NCBI GenBank assembly: GCA_019054805.1
Contig: JAHQIY010000001.1
Coordinates: 1,488,001-1,552,000, forward strand
DNA length: 64,000 nucleotides
Direction: 5' to 3'
From: Brachionus manjavacas
Lineage: Eukaryota > Rotifera > Eurotatoria > Ploima > Brachionidae
The notes under the pieces were generated by a model that was not told the DNA's origin, searched no databases, and saw only the letters and a program-made list of their open reading frames with translations. The position numbers and the translations under genes were made by a program. This document shows, one piece after another, positions 53,690-63,909 of the stretch (positions are counted from its first letter, which is position 1; every line of letters begins with the position of its first letter).

Positions 53690-54140
53690 AATGTTGATGA
53701 TATTTTATGAAACTAAACAGACTCAAAGTCAAACAAAAATGAAGATAAGTACTGTTATGATTGCAATTGTCAAAAAAATGTATGCAAAATTTCAATGTAT
53801 TACAAAATAACCGATAAAAAAGAAAACGGTTCAGTTTTAAATCCAATGGAGAGCACTCTGATCATGATGAGCAAGTGAAACAAGCAAATGTTTCAGATGA
53901 AATAAAAAAGCAAATTATCTACCATTAAAATCTTGGTTTAAAGCCCAAAGAAATTATTCAGCAATTAATCAAATTAGGATTACAACCACCTAAATATTCT
54001 CAATTATTATAAATTATCAATAATGCACGTTCAAAAAAAGAAACAATTCAAGCAACAGTACAAGCAAAAACAAGCTTAAATGATTTAAAGCAATGGTGTG
54101 AAAGCAAAAAATAAATACCAGATGACGAAGGTGAAGTTTT
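53690..54140 (+). mobile_element. MULE transposase N-terminal (FLYWCH-linked) remnant
   Basis: The plus strand, with stops, reads DEIKKQII-x-H-x-LGLKPKEIIQQL, IKLGLQPPKYSQLL, IINNARSKKE, SLNDLKQWCESKK and IPDDEGEVL. This order (GLKP-x-x-I ... P-x-x-x-QL-x-x-x-L ... L-x-x-WC-x-x-x-x-x-IP-x-D-x-x-x-x-FV) is typical between the FLYWCH zinc finger and the transposase core of MULEs in rotifer-like genomes, from memory of the pattern. It is inserted at or next to the broken end of the secreted-family pseudogene. Confidence 0.6.
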
Positions 54141-54984
54141 AAAAAAAAACGAAATTTTTATTGTGATAATTGTTGATTTTTTTTAATTTTACAGGTGAGT
54201 ATTAACTTTTTGCGGTTTTCTAATGAAATTGCTTTTTTTTTTATTAATTGATGTAATTTTTTTTATTTGAATACTTTTTTTATATTTTGCTGCTTTTTCA
54301 ATAAAAAAATAGTCTTTTATTAAATTTGAGGGAATTTTTAATAAATTTGAGGTACTAAAAAACTTTATTTCTTTAACAACAATGCAACTGTCTCTAGGAG
54401 TTTCTATTATGAGAAATTTAATTTACATCATACATAACGAATCAGTGGAGAAAGAACCCATCCAAAAACCAAAATGAAAATGGATTTAGTTTTGAGCTAT
54501 TATTCTTTATTAATAAAAAATTGAAAAATAAATTTTTTTTACACTGATTATTTGAAACTTGAAGTTTGGCATTGGTATTAATAAGTCTATAAGAAAGGTC
54601 AGCATGTTGATTCATCAAAGCTTGCATCTATTATCCATTATTGTAAGTTGAAAAAGAATATTTAAGAAAAAAAGAAAATTATCTGTCAGCTGTTGCAAAA
54701 TTTAATTTTTAAAAGCGTTTTTTTTTTACTAAAGATATGATTTTTTAATTAAAATAAAAGATTTTAAAAGAAATTTATTGAAATTTGATCTTTGAAGATC
54801 AATCCAATAGCAAACTGGAAAAAGATTGGTAAAGTCAAATTTCCATATTCACAATCATGCCATGAAGGTCCAATTTAGAACAACATGTTAAATTGATTAT
54901 TGTTAAATAGTGTTTTTGAATTAAAAGAATTAAAAATATATTTTTAGAATTGTTTATTTTAAATAGAAAAAATAAAATATTAAA
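54141..54984. other. AT-rich spacer, 3' flank of the 393-aa gene
   Basis: At about 54780-54870 a TCCATATTCACAATCATGCC block again resembles the family's 3' coding part, so this may be another tiny remnant. Nothing else. Confidence 0.4.
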
Positions 54985-56166
54985 TTAGAATCCGATTGCA
55001 AACCAACGAATTTCAAGAATATCAGAATAAGTTTCTGTAGAAATAAAGCCACAAACCGCAATATTCATAATTGAATCGAAAAACTCAACCTCTATATCCA
55101 CATTCATGCCATAATGCTCTATTTCTTCTGATAAAATTTTATAACGAAATGATGAATGCCTATGGTCAAGCTGAATTTTCTTAATTGAGTATAACACTTT
55201 AGGACGGTGAAAAAACTTATCTGAAAATTCAACTGAGAATGTTCTCAATTTAGTTCTACTTAATTTTGAATAATCTTCAAATTTTACTTTAAGTGTCATT
55301 TTTAGCACGCCAGATGAAAATTTTAAAGAATTGAGAGATGGCAAAACTAATTTAGAAATATAATTAGAATCTAATTTTGCTTTCATTTGTTCAATTTTTC
55401 CAAGAACTTTATTTATATTCTTGGAATGAAAAGAACCCTTCAAATTTGGGATGTTTACAAATTGAAAATTTTTAATCTTAATTAAATATTTTCTCTTTAA
55501 AACATCATTAACAGATGAAATAAAGCCTTCCGATAAACCTGTTGATCCGAGGGACTCAGCCTCAACATTACATTGAACAAATAAATCTTGATTTGAATAA
55601 AATTTTTGTTCAAATAAAAGTCTTTTAGGTGTATTTTGTAAAACATCGAATTTGACAAACAATAGTGATTTTCTTGTGTCAAAACCAGAGCTTTCAATTG
55701 TATGCATTTTGTTGTTTTGGTCAAGCAAGTTGATTTTGCATTTAAATCTACGAGGGACCACACTTACTATTTGTGAAGGTTTAACTTCAATTTTGTATCT
55801 TTGAAGTACCATTTGACAAATTTTATCTCTAATTTGATCATTTAGCAATTCAACTTTTAGATTAAAACCAAAACGATTAAATGTGGAAGAATTTCTGTGA
55901 AAATCAACAAGTTTCGGATAACCCATTGAATACCATATCAATTCTTCATACCGGTCCGTATCATAAAAATAATACCCTACTACTTCCAATTTCGAATGAA
56001 TAATTTTGTCATTTTTTAAATCTTTGAAAACGTCTATTTGTACTATTTGGTCATCTATACCATAATCTATGACAAAATCGACCTTGTTAAACACAGCTCC
56101 TAGATCAAAGCTCTGGTGTTTTGTAATAAAATTCAAGCAAAATAAAGCGTGTAAAAAAATTTTCAT
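54985..56166 (-). CDS. Secreted protein of unknown function, W-x-[AS]-[IM]-G family member 3 (393 aa)
   Basis: Single-exon frame. N-terminal hydrophobic leader MKIFLHALFCLNFITKHQS. The N-terminal domain matches the 593-aa paralogue (FVIDYGIDDQIVQIDVFKD, LIWYSMGYPKLVDFHRNSS, FNLKVELLNDQIRDKICQMV, YKIEVKPSQIVSVVPRR, FKCKINLLDQN). The central FEEY/IFG module of the longer paralogues is missing; a Lys/Ser region follows instead. The end reads ILEIRWFAIGF, the family's closing motif. The shorter length looks like loss of the middle module rather than an accident, since the frame is intact. At least two decayed copies of it lie within 10 kb. Function unknown. Confidence 0.75.
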   Translation of the reverse strand: MKIFLHALFCLNFITKHQSFDLGAVFNKVDFVIDYGIDDQIVQIDVFKDLKNDKIIHSKLEVVGYYFYDTDRYEELIWYSMGYPKLVDFHRNSSTFNRFGFNLKVELLNDQIRDKICQMVLQRYKIEVKPSQIVSVVPRRFKCKINLLDQNNKMHTIESSGFDTRKSLLFVKFDVLQNTPKRLLFEQKFYSNQDLFVQCNVEAESLGSTGLSEGFISSVNDVLKRKYLIKIKNFQFVNIPNLKGSFHSKNINKVLGKIEQMKAKLDSNYISKLVLPSLNSLKFSSGVLKMTLKVKFEDYSKLSRTKLRTFSVEFSDKFFHRPKVLYSIKKIQLDHRHSSFRYKILSEEIEHYGMNVDIEVEFFDSIMNIAVCGFISTETYSDILEIRWFAIGF

Positions 56167-57214
56167 TTCCTAAAACAATTCAAGTGATTGAAACTAATAT
56201 TTAAGGAATGATTTAAAAAACTTTTTCAATTAGTTTTAAAGAATATATCTTCTTTTTATTTTTGGTTTTATTTAGCTAATGGATGCGAGTGGGTTTGATT
56301 CTTACAAATTAGTAAAATTTTAGTGAAACTTGTTTATAATTAATCACACTTTTAAAAAAATAATTTTTGAATTAAGAGTTTTTAAAAAAAAATTTTTTAA
56401 CTAAATTTATTTAATTTTCATGCATTTTTTTAATAAAACAAAAAAATTTGAGTTTCATAATTACAAATCTGATTCATTGATTTTTTTTCTATTTTCCTTC
56501 GTCTTTTACATTACTTAATAACATTCTTTAACTTTTAATTAATTACTCAACATAACTCCCTCTCGATCTTTTTATAAAAATTTAACTGAGAATTACTTGA
56601 AAAGAATCACCTTTCGTTGATTTAAAAAGAAAATCATTCATTTAAATTGAAGAGTTCACTTTTTTATAAGACTTTATCTGTTCAATAAAAGATCGAAAAT
56701 GTGATCTTGAATGAATACCACCAACATAATCCAGTCCTAAACTTTATTTTGTTTTAAAAAGAACTTCATTTTTATTCTATTTCTAGAATAAAATAAATAA
56801 ATACTTTGTAATGTAAACAAGAGAGTTTAAACGAAGGCTCTTGCCATTCGGAAGATCTCCAGTTTTTTTTCCAAAAATATTAAAAAAAATAAAAATGAAA
56901 TTTTTAATTACATTTCAAGAAAGAAATATATAGCAAATAGCAATTACAATAAGCGAATACATTTAATTAGAATTGATTGAATTGAATTTTGGCTATTTTA
57001 AAAATATTTTACTAAATAAAAAAATTTCGCAAAAAATAATAATTAGTAAACTTTTATTTAATTTAGCTAAAATTAAAGATTTAAAAACAAATTTTAAAGT
57101 TTTATTTCAAAAAATACAAAAATAATATTTTTCTTAATATTTTGCTTGACTTTTTTTCCACAAAACCTAAGAGAGAGAGAGCTCTATACAAAATTTAAAA
57201 GCTATGTTTGATAG
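56167..57214. other. AT-rich stretch upstream of the 393-aa gene
   Basis: Holds the likely promoter at its left end. 56250-56340 resembles 51870-51965. No gene recognised. Confidence 0.4.
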
Positions 57215-57290
57215 GTTCAAATTTTGTCATCGATTATGAAATAGACGACCAAATAGTACAAATAGAGTAATCTAGAGATCAAGCATCATA
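57215..57290 (+). pseudogene. Fragment of the W-x-[AS]-[IM]-G family N-terminal domain
   Basis: The plus strand reads NFVIDYEIDDQIVQIE followed by a stop, nearly identical to FVIDYGIDDQIVQID of the 393-aa protein but on the other strand. No signal peptide or continuation. Confidence 0.85.
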
Positions 57291-58569
57291 ATTATTCAAC
57301 ATGTTGATTCAGAGGTGAGGATTAAAAACAAATAAAGACAGAGTTTAAAAAATAAGGTTTAAAAAAAATTACATCAATTAATTTTTTAGATCGAAATTCA
57401 ACCATAAAAAAGTTTAATAAAGTCAATAATTTTAAATAAAAATTTTTTTTTTTTTTTGAATGAATTTTTTATCAAATAACAATGTAATTTGCCTTTTTTA
57501 ACAAAATTTACACAAATAATTCATCAGCAAATCAACTTAAATATTAGTAGTGGTAGTTTTAGAAGTAATAAAAGACAGCAAAGCGAGATATATCTATAGT
57601 CTTATTAAAATATTAAAAGATTATTTGAATGATTTTTTAAGACATTTTGGTTAGCTTAAACCGAAAAATAGCTTTTCCTTTTAAATGTTATCTTAAAATT
57701 TCAACAAATAATTTTAATTTATTAATTATTATTATCAATGCAGTATGTTGTAAAAGTTTAGAAATTTACTATTTTTTTATCTAAAATTGTTTATTTATTT
57801 AATTTGACGATAAATTGAGTGTAAAAGAAAAAATTAAAAGCTCTGATTTTTAGAGTTTTTTTTTCTCACACACAATTTGATATCTCACACTCGGCATATA
57901 ACTATAATTAACTCTTAAATATTTAAAATCAAAAAAATTTCTTTAAATACTCCCCAATTCTATATGTCCTTTCAAAGTAACATTACCAAAAGATGGGTAA
58001 AAAATGGCAGATGGTATTAAAACTTTAATTTAAATAGCTTGAAAATTTTTGTTAAAAAATCAAAAAACACACTTTTACTTAGTTTACTTTCATTTAAATT
58101 TTTTTGATATTATTCCATCGGAGGAATTCTAAATTCTCAAGCAGAAGCTTCATTTCCGAATGAAATTCGTAATTGTAAAGATCGTTTTCTATTATCATAT
58201 TGCTAAAAAATTTTCGAAAAACAAAAAATCTTATCAAAAAAATATCTGTTTGATAATGATAACATTTTTTGTAAGCCACATGATAACAAAACCGGTGGCT
58301 ACCAGTTTGATAACAAAATATAAATCAAGTGTTTCTTCATTAAAGCTACTCTAAACAGTTCCATTTCAAACAACTTGGATTCCATTCCAAATAAAAAAAA
58401 TTTTAAATAAAAAAAATTTTGAATATGCTGTAAGCGTCTGGAGCACTAAAATATCTTCGATTTGTATTAATTAAAAAATAAAAATAAACATTAATTCTTT
58501 TGAATTATGCATTTGGTACAGCATCAAAGATTAAGAAATAAAAAAATATTAAAAAATTCATTTTTATAC
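57291..58569. other. AT-rich intergenic stretch
   Basis: Short chance frames only (for example 58094-58279). Nothing recognised. Confidence 0.4.
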
Positions 58570-59134
58570 TTTTATTTTTTGCTTTAAAAACGTGTCTTGA
58601 TGACACATTAAACCTAAGGCTTTCAGTGTTTGATGCGGACCTAAACGAGTGATTACGCTTTTAGAGCATGCGCTCAAAGTTAAAAATATTATAGCATGGC
58701 TGAGATGTACTTTGGTGCATTGTCCAAAGGCGTGTATTAACTTGTGGTGCAGCATAATCGAACGAGGGAATACGGTAGTTAAAGGTATGGAAAAAATAAA
58801 TTTACTAAATGGAATTAATCATGCAAAAACAGCAACAGATTTATTTTGTAAATTTAAGAAGAATGATAAAAGACTAGTGAGAGGACTGAATAAGAAGGGT
58901 CCTCATCGCTTCAACTTCTTAACTAATAGGGTGGTGGACATTTGGTAAAGTTTGCAATCAGGAGCTGTAAATGTTGTTTCACTCAGTAGTTTCAAGGCAA
59001 TAATGTACCAAAAAAGCTTTTGGTTTAGATAAAAGCAAAGACTGCTACGGCTCTTAATGAGCTAGGCGCAATATTGGCATAAGTGTAGTGATCAATTTCG
59101 CTTACAGCAGTTTACACTTCTACTACTACTACTA
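58570..59134 (+). mobile_element. LINE 3' remnant with (ACT)n tail
   Basis: The frame 58649-58948 ends HRFNFLTNRVVDIW, then continues after a stop as SL-x-SGAVNVVSLSSFKA, the C-terminal end typical of CR1/Jockey-like ORF2 (FFTNRV-x-x-WN-x-LP...V...S-x-x-SFK). A short 3' UTR follows and (ACT)n at 59119-59134. The 5' extent is uncertain. Confidence 0.7.
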
Positions 59135-59744
59135 ATTCTTTTTAATCTTAAAATAATTTTTTTAATTATAAGTAAAAAAAAGATCTAAAAATTAAACATC
59201 AAAATTAATTCGTCAATTAAATAATTTTAATTTTTTTTCAACTCGCCGATTTTTATTCAACTACATTTGTAATTTTTTTATTAAAAAAATCAACTTTCAC
59301 TGAATAGTTGGCTACAAAGATCCAATCTGATAGGGGTCATTCCAGGCTAGAGGTAAAAAATGAATTTTTTAAGAAGACTTTTTTGAGTTGCTATTTAGCC
59401 CTAAAAAATCAAAAAGCCAAAAAAATAAATACTATTTTTGTGGCATCTTATACATTTAGCCCAAAATTAAAACCACATATTTTTTAATTTTTTCTTATTT
59501 GAAAAAAAAACTAACTTTATGTTTCAAACTTAATTATTCAATCGACTTCAAATTCCTTAAGAATTAATTTTACTTTTTTTATCAGCAAAAAATCCAACTT
59601 TTCTAAAAATGCTCTTTTAAAACAAAAATACTTGCATTAAACGAAATCACTTCCTAAATACAAAATTACTAATTTATTGATTTCGTAAAGAAATCGAGTC
59701 AATCAATCAACTTAGCACTTGCACTTGTTAAAATTACTTAAAAC
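59135..59744. other. AT-rich spacer
   Basis: Nothing recognised. Confidence 0.35.
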
Positions 59745-60488
59745 AATTTTATTTTATTTATTTAAATTGAATTAACCTCCTTTTAGGAGAAGTAGATGTA
59801 AAAATTTTAAATTTGAAAAATTAAAGAAAAAGAAAAGAAAAAGACTTAAATATACAAAAAAAAGATTAAATACAGATAAAAATACATGTAAAAAAAACAT
59901 AAATTTTAAACATTTAAAATCAAAATGATTTAGTTAATTTCTTGAAGAAGAAGAAAATATTTTCTATTATTTATATTGTTTAAACATAAATTAATAGAGT
60001 CAGTTAGTCCATCTTTTAGTTTAAATTGTAATTTAAGATCCCTTTTTAGGACTCCAGAATTATTATATATGTTAATTATGTCCAATTAAAAACTTTTCTA
60101 ATGTTACTATATCATGATCAAATGTTTTTAATCTAGATCCGATGTCTCTAGATTTTTTAGTTAAATCGTGAAATATATCGTATGAAAGCTTATTAAATTT
60201 CAAGGTTCCTAGAAAAGAGAGTTTTGATTCAATGTAAAGTTCATCAAAGTTAAAAATTTGTAAACATTTTAACACGTCTTTCATATGGCATCTACCTTTT
60301 AACCCTATTATATGTCTTAGTAGATTATTCTGTGAGGTATTTAGGGCCTCTTTTGTTTTTTTTCCTAAAGTTGTAGTTCCGAGTCCATATTTAAATTGGG
60401 ACAAGCAATACGTTTTATAAATGAAAGATTGTAGAAAGGGTGAAATTTTACATTTTTTTAAAACAATATACAAATTATCTGTATCCAA
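59745..60488 (-). mobile_element. LINE ORF2 C-terminal fragment and 3' end (minus strand)
   Basis: The 138-aa frame (60488-60072) reads FIYKTYCLSQFKYGLGTTTL, ALNTSQNNLLRHIIGLKGRC, MKDVLKCLQIFNFDELYIES and KLSFLGTLK, matching the C-terminal part of an RT ORF (YK-x-YC-x-S-x-x-x-YGL ... RN-x-LL-x-x-IGL). Downstream the minus strand carries CTTCTCCTAAAAGGAGGTTA and an A-rich (AAAT)n-like tail to about 59745, a plausible LINE 3' end. Confidence 0.72.
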
Positions 60489-60728
60489 AAAGTTCTTAAT
60501 GCAGTGAAGAAAAATTAACTAAAATAGACTACAGTTTTAATTCAAATATTCAATTATAAGAAGACACTGTCTAAATATGGATCTTGAAATCAAAATTCCT
60601 TATTTTAACTTGAATAAATTTTCAATTAAGCAAAGTTTTTTCATAATATTTTTTTTTTATCAGTAGAATAAATTTAAACAAAAATTTAAATTAATTAATT
60701 TTATTTAAGAAAAAATGAAAAAATTTGA
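60489..60728. other. Spacer, IQCG 3' flank
   Basis: AT-rich; probable 3' UTR of the minus-strand IQCG gene. Confidence 0.35.
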
Positions 60729-61805
60729 TTATTTTTTACCCTTTTTGCCTTTTTTGCCCTTCTTTTTCTTTTTTCCCGCAGCACCCAGCTTATGCCTCAT
60801 CATCTGCGACCTCCACCAGGCTTGAATCTTAATCGTGGCTTCCAATTCAAATTTTTCTTGTTCCTGCTTTCGTCTTTCCTTATCCTTTTCAAATCTATCC
60901 TCGAGCACCACTTTTTCATATTCGGCAAAAGTTCTTGCCAAATTTTGATACTTTTCCAAATCCTTAGCCCGGCTATTTTTCAAACTGTCCAAATCGACCT
61001 GTTTCTGTAAAGTCTCTCGGTCCGACCTTTCGGTCCAGTAGTCAGTCAATTGTTTCATTTTAGCAATGGCAGTTTTTAAAAACGACTCCATTTCAGCATT
61101 GCACCGATTCTCCTCATCTATCTGCTCCTGTAATTTCTCAATATTAGTCTTCAAATCAGTTTCGGACAGATCGCACTTTTTCTTTGTCTGTGATACTGAG
61201 TTGTCCGTGCTTTTCTTCACATACTTCGCTTCCATATTTGTTTTGGCCTTGAGTTCCTGCAGTTTATCTTTTAAATGAGCAATTAGTTCATTACGTTTTT
61301 GAATTTCGACTTCCTTGTCCTGTTTGACGTCTAATAGGGATTTTTTTAGATCGCCTATCACTTTGCGTGTCTCCTCCTCTCGTTTTATAATCTGTTGAAA
61401 TTCGGTTTTGTTGCCTTTTTCGCGTTTGACCACTTGGCGCAAAGAGTCCAGCGAGTTGTCCCTCTGATCTTGAACCACATTTTCCAGCATCCGCTGTAAG
61501 AAAAGTCTTTCGACTTCTATTTTTTCGAATGTGTCCCGACTCAAAGGGTTCTGGTTAAAAGCACGATTGACACCGTGCGTGGCTGCTTTTAAATTTTTTA
61601 TGTTGTCCGAGTTATTGTAGCCCAGGAATTTTCCCTCCATTTCAGCTTGGGTATTTTTGATTTCATTTATAGTCTCCTCAAGTATTTCTCTCGTATTTGA
61701 CCGCATTTCGGATGTGAGTGGCATTATCTGACCGCTTATCTCCAGCTTATCGATTGTATCTTCAAGACAACCGATAAGTTGTAGATTTATTACATCAGTT
61801 TGCAT
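60729..61805 (-). CDS. IQCG: IQ-motif protein G / dynein regulatory complex subunit 9
   Basis: A 358-aa single-exon frame, shorter than vertebrate IQCG (~440). DRC9 is a coiled-coil subunit of the nexin-dynein regulatory complex between axonemal doublets and binds calmodulin through its IQ motif. Seen here: an N-terminal part with CLEDTIDKLEISGQIMP, long coiled coils (about 60-320) with FQQIIKREEETRKVIGDLKK and CNAEMESFLK followed by KMKQLTDYWTERSD, then an IQ motif TIKIQAWWRSQMMRHKLG (about 325-342). The tail is a run of Gly-Lys-Lys repeats. The start Met (MQTDVINLQL) is the first in frame. Confidence 0.88.
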   Translation of the reverse strand: MQTDVINLQLIGCLEDTIDKLEISGQIMPLTSEMRSNTREILEETINEIKNTQAEMEGKFLGYNNSDNIKNLKAATHGVNRAFNQNPLSRDTFEKIEVERLFLQRMLENVVQDQRDNSLDSLRQVVKREKGNKTEFQQIIKREEETRKVIGDLKKSLLDVKQDKEVEIQKRNELIAHLKDKLQELKAKTNMEAKYVKKSTDNSVSQTKKKCDLSETDLKTNIEKLQEQIDEENRCNAEMESFLKTAIAKMKQLTDYWTERSDRETLQKQVDLDSLKNSRAKDLEKYQNLARTFAEYEKVVLEDRFEKDKERRKQEQEKFELEATIKIQAWWRSQMMRHKLGAAGKKKKKGKKGKKGKK

Positions 61806-61977
61806 TTTATTAAAAATAATAAAAAATTAATTTAACTTTTTTGTTACTTTTCAGGTTTAGTGATTACCTGCGTTGTCATGGCAACCATTTTATTTCAAAG
61901 CAAGCAGATTAAGAGCAAAATTAAAGTTATTTTGTTGTGCTAGAAATAAAAAGGCCGATTTAAATTTAAAAAAAAAG

Positions 61978-62050
61978 TGCCGAAACTCGGGATCGAACCA
62001 AGGACCTTTAGATCTTCAGTCTAACGCTCTCCCAACTGAGCTATTTCGGC
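61978..62050 (-). tRNA. tRNA-Phe (anticodon GAA), copy 1
   Basis: 73 nt on the minus strand. Acceptor GCCGAAA pairs with TTTCGGC. The D-loop is AGCTCAGTTGGGAGAGC. The anticodon loop is ACTGAAGAT with GAA. The T-loop has GGTTCGATCCC. Discriminator A. A T-run terminator (complement of A's at about 61968-61976) follows. No intron. Confidence 0.97.
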
Positions 62051-63312
62051 TTCATACACTTAATCAAATTTTTTTTTCTTTTTTAATTGCCAAAAATATT
62101 TTCAAAAGATGATGGTTAACATGCTATGAACAGTTGATTTTTAAATTTTTTTTTAATTATAAAATTTAATGAAAAAGCTTATTTTTAAAATTAGTGATTA
62201 AATATTTTAAAGCTTCAAAACTCTGCAAAAGTTTAATGAGTAAAGATTTTATGATTTTATGAGTATTATTTTTTCATTACTCTTGTTTTAGATTTAACAT
62301 GTTTTTTTTACATGAAGTAATGTCTCCGCATTAAATTAAAAAATAATAATATTAATAACAACCTAATTTGATCAATTATTAATTTTATATATTGTAATTT
62401 ATATATAGAACTGCTACGATAACTCTTTTTTACGTAAATTTACCAAATTTTTCGACATATAATATTATAAATAAAAATGGTAGAAAAACTTAATATACAA
62501 TTAAATACCTTTTTTAAAATTAAGTAATAAATTCAATTTTTTATATACATTAAAATTAATTAAATAAAATAAAGTAATGCTTTGACTTAAGTTCTGGAAC
62601 TAATTCGAAAATTTCTTTTGAACCCTCTTTAGAATTTCGTTGCACTGCGTCTATACGGATCTAAGCCCCTACTGCAAACTCCAGATGATGTCGAATAAAT
62701 GACTTGAAAAGGAAATTGACTAAGCTTTTAGTAAAATATTTAAAAGTATTCTTGATATTCTACGTATTCTTCATTTGACCGGGAAAAAATTTAGTTTATT
62801 TTAAACTAAACCAAAAATTAATCAATTTTTTTTAATTTTACATAACGAAATTTATATTTATTTCACTGTTATTTATTTGATTTAATATGATAATTTACCA
62901 TATAACTAGTTTTGTTTCCAGAAAAATCAGGTTCCAAGAGCTTCTAGAGGCAACCGAAAAGGTACCGATAGAAGTTAAATTAATTTAAAGAGTATTTAGA
63001 ATGTGGTTGATTTTATGAGGATGCTTTTAAATTATACCTCACCAGATCACATAAAAAATGAAGATTTTATAGATATTTATTATTTTTGATTTTATTTTTT
63101 TACAATTAATTACGATTAGTTATTCCCAGATTTTATTTTATTTTTCACCTGGTCGCAAACAGGGAAGACTCAGTAATTCAATGATTCATGTGGAATCACT
63201 CGATGTTGATGACTAAATTTAAACAACTTTTTTATAAAAAAAATAATTAAAATTTTGAAATTTGTCAGTATTTTTTTACCGATTTAGAAATAGATTTTTT
63301 TCTGCAAAAAAG
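62051..63312. other. AT-rich stretch between the two tRNA-Phe genes, with a LINE scrap
   Basis: Apart from the LINE scrap at 62585-62700 I see no frame, RNA or repeat. Confidence 0.45.
62585..62700 (-). mobile_element. LINE ORF2 scrap (minus strand)
   Basis: Minus-strand translation gives HLEFAVGA-x-IRIDAVQRNS, then EGSKEIFELVPELK, like the PHLEFAV-x-x-W ... VQRR-x-TK-x-x-PEL stretch of CR1/Jockey-like RTs (compare 35850-35960). About 35 codons, with a stop. Confidence 0.5.
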
Positions 63313-63385
63313 TGCCGAAACTCGGGATCGAACCAAGGACCTTTAGATCTTCAGTCTAACGCTCTCCCAACTGAGCTATTTCGGC
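63313..63385 (-). tRNA. tRNA-Phe (anticodon GAA), copy 2
   Basis: Identical over its 73 nt to the copy at 61978-62050, same strand, also followed by a T-run (A's at 63306-63311 on the plus strand). The same few bases (AAAAAAGTG) lie next to the 3' end in both. Confidence 0.97.
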
Positions 63386-63462
63386 TTGTCATTTAGTTTT
63401 CAATAAATATTAATAATTCAAAAAATAATTATAATTAAAATTAAAAATTTATTTTAAAAAAA

Positions 63463-63867
63463 TTAAAATTGGACGTAATAGGGATTGTTTATGTTCATAT
63501 CATAGTTAATTTGACTACATTGAGTTTGAATATTGTTTGATAAAAAATCAGATTGCTGATTTGATTTTCGCTTCCGGTTCTTGGATTTGTTTGTATCTGA
63601 TAAGTTATCTTGGTAATGATGGCTTGTTTGGTTAAGATCAATATTCATATTTAGCACTGAATATAAAAATTTTATGTAATCAGAAGCCAATTTGAGAGTT
63701 TGAATTTTGCTCAGCTTATCTGATGGAAGAGTGGGTACAATTTTTCGTAATTTTTCGAATGCTTCGTTTAGTGACTCGGTTCTTTGTCGCTCACGGACAT
63801 TTGCCGTTTGGCGCACAGGCTGAAAAGTTTGCTCAAATCTAAAGCGTTTAGGTGAGGAATAATCCAT
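63463..63867 (-). CDS. twist: Twist-family bHLH transcription factor
   Basis: A 134-aa single-exon frame. The bHLH (about 21-73) carries the Twist signature: [16 protein letters not shown] in the basic region and helix 1, then [20 protein letters not shown] and [10 protein letters not shown]. Twist proteins bind E-boxes as homo- or heterodimers and drive mesoderm, muscle and EMT programmes. The C-terminal WR box of many Twist proteins is not evident; the tail is Asn/Gln/Ser-rich with a basic KNRKRK patch. It is shorter than vertebrate Twist1 (~200 aa), mainly in the N-terminus. The stop lies about 80 bp from tRNA-Phe copy 2. Confidence 0.93.
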   Translation of the reverse strand: MDYSSPKRFRFEQTFQPVRQTANVRERQRTESLNEAFEKLRKIVPTLPSDKLSKIQTLKLASDYIKFLYSVLNMNIDLNQTSHHYQDNLSDTNKSKNRKRKSNQQSDFLSNNIQTQCSQINYDMNINNPYYVQF

Positions 63868-63901
63868 TTTTATGAAGTAAATTCAGGTTTAGAATTAGTG
63901 T

Positions 63902-63909
63902 TATTTATA
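63902..63909 (-). promoter_or_regulatory. TATA box upstream of twist
   Basis: TATAAATA on the minus strand about 35 bp before the ATG at 63867, implying a very short 5' UTR. The rest of the window to 64000 shows nothing more. Confidence 0.45.
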
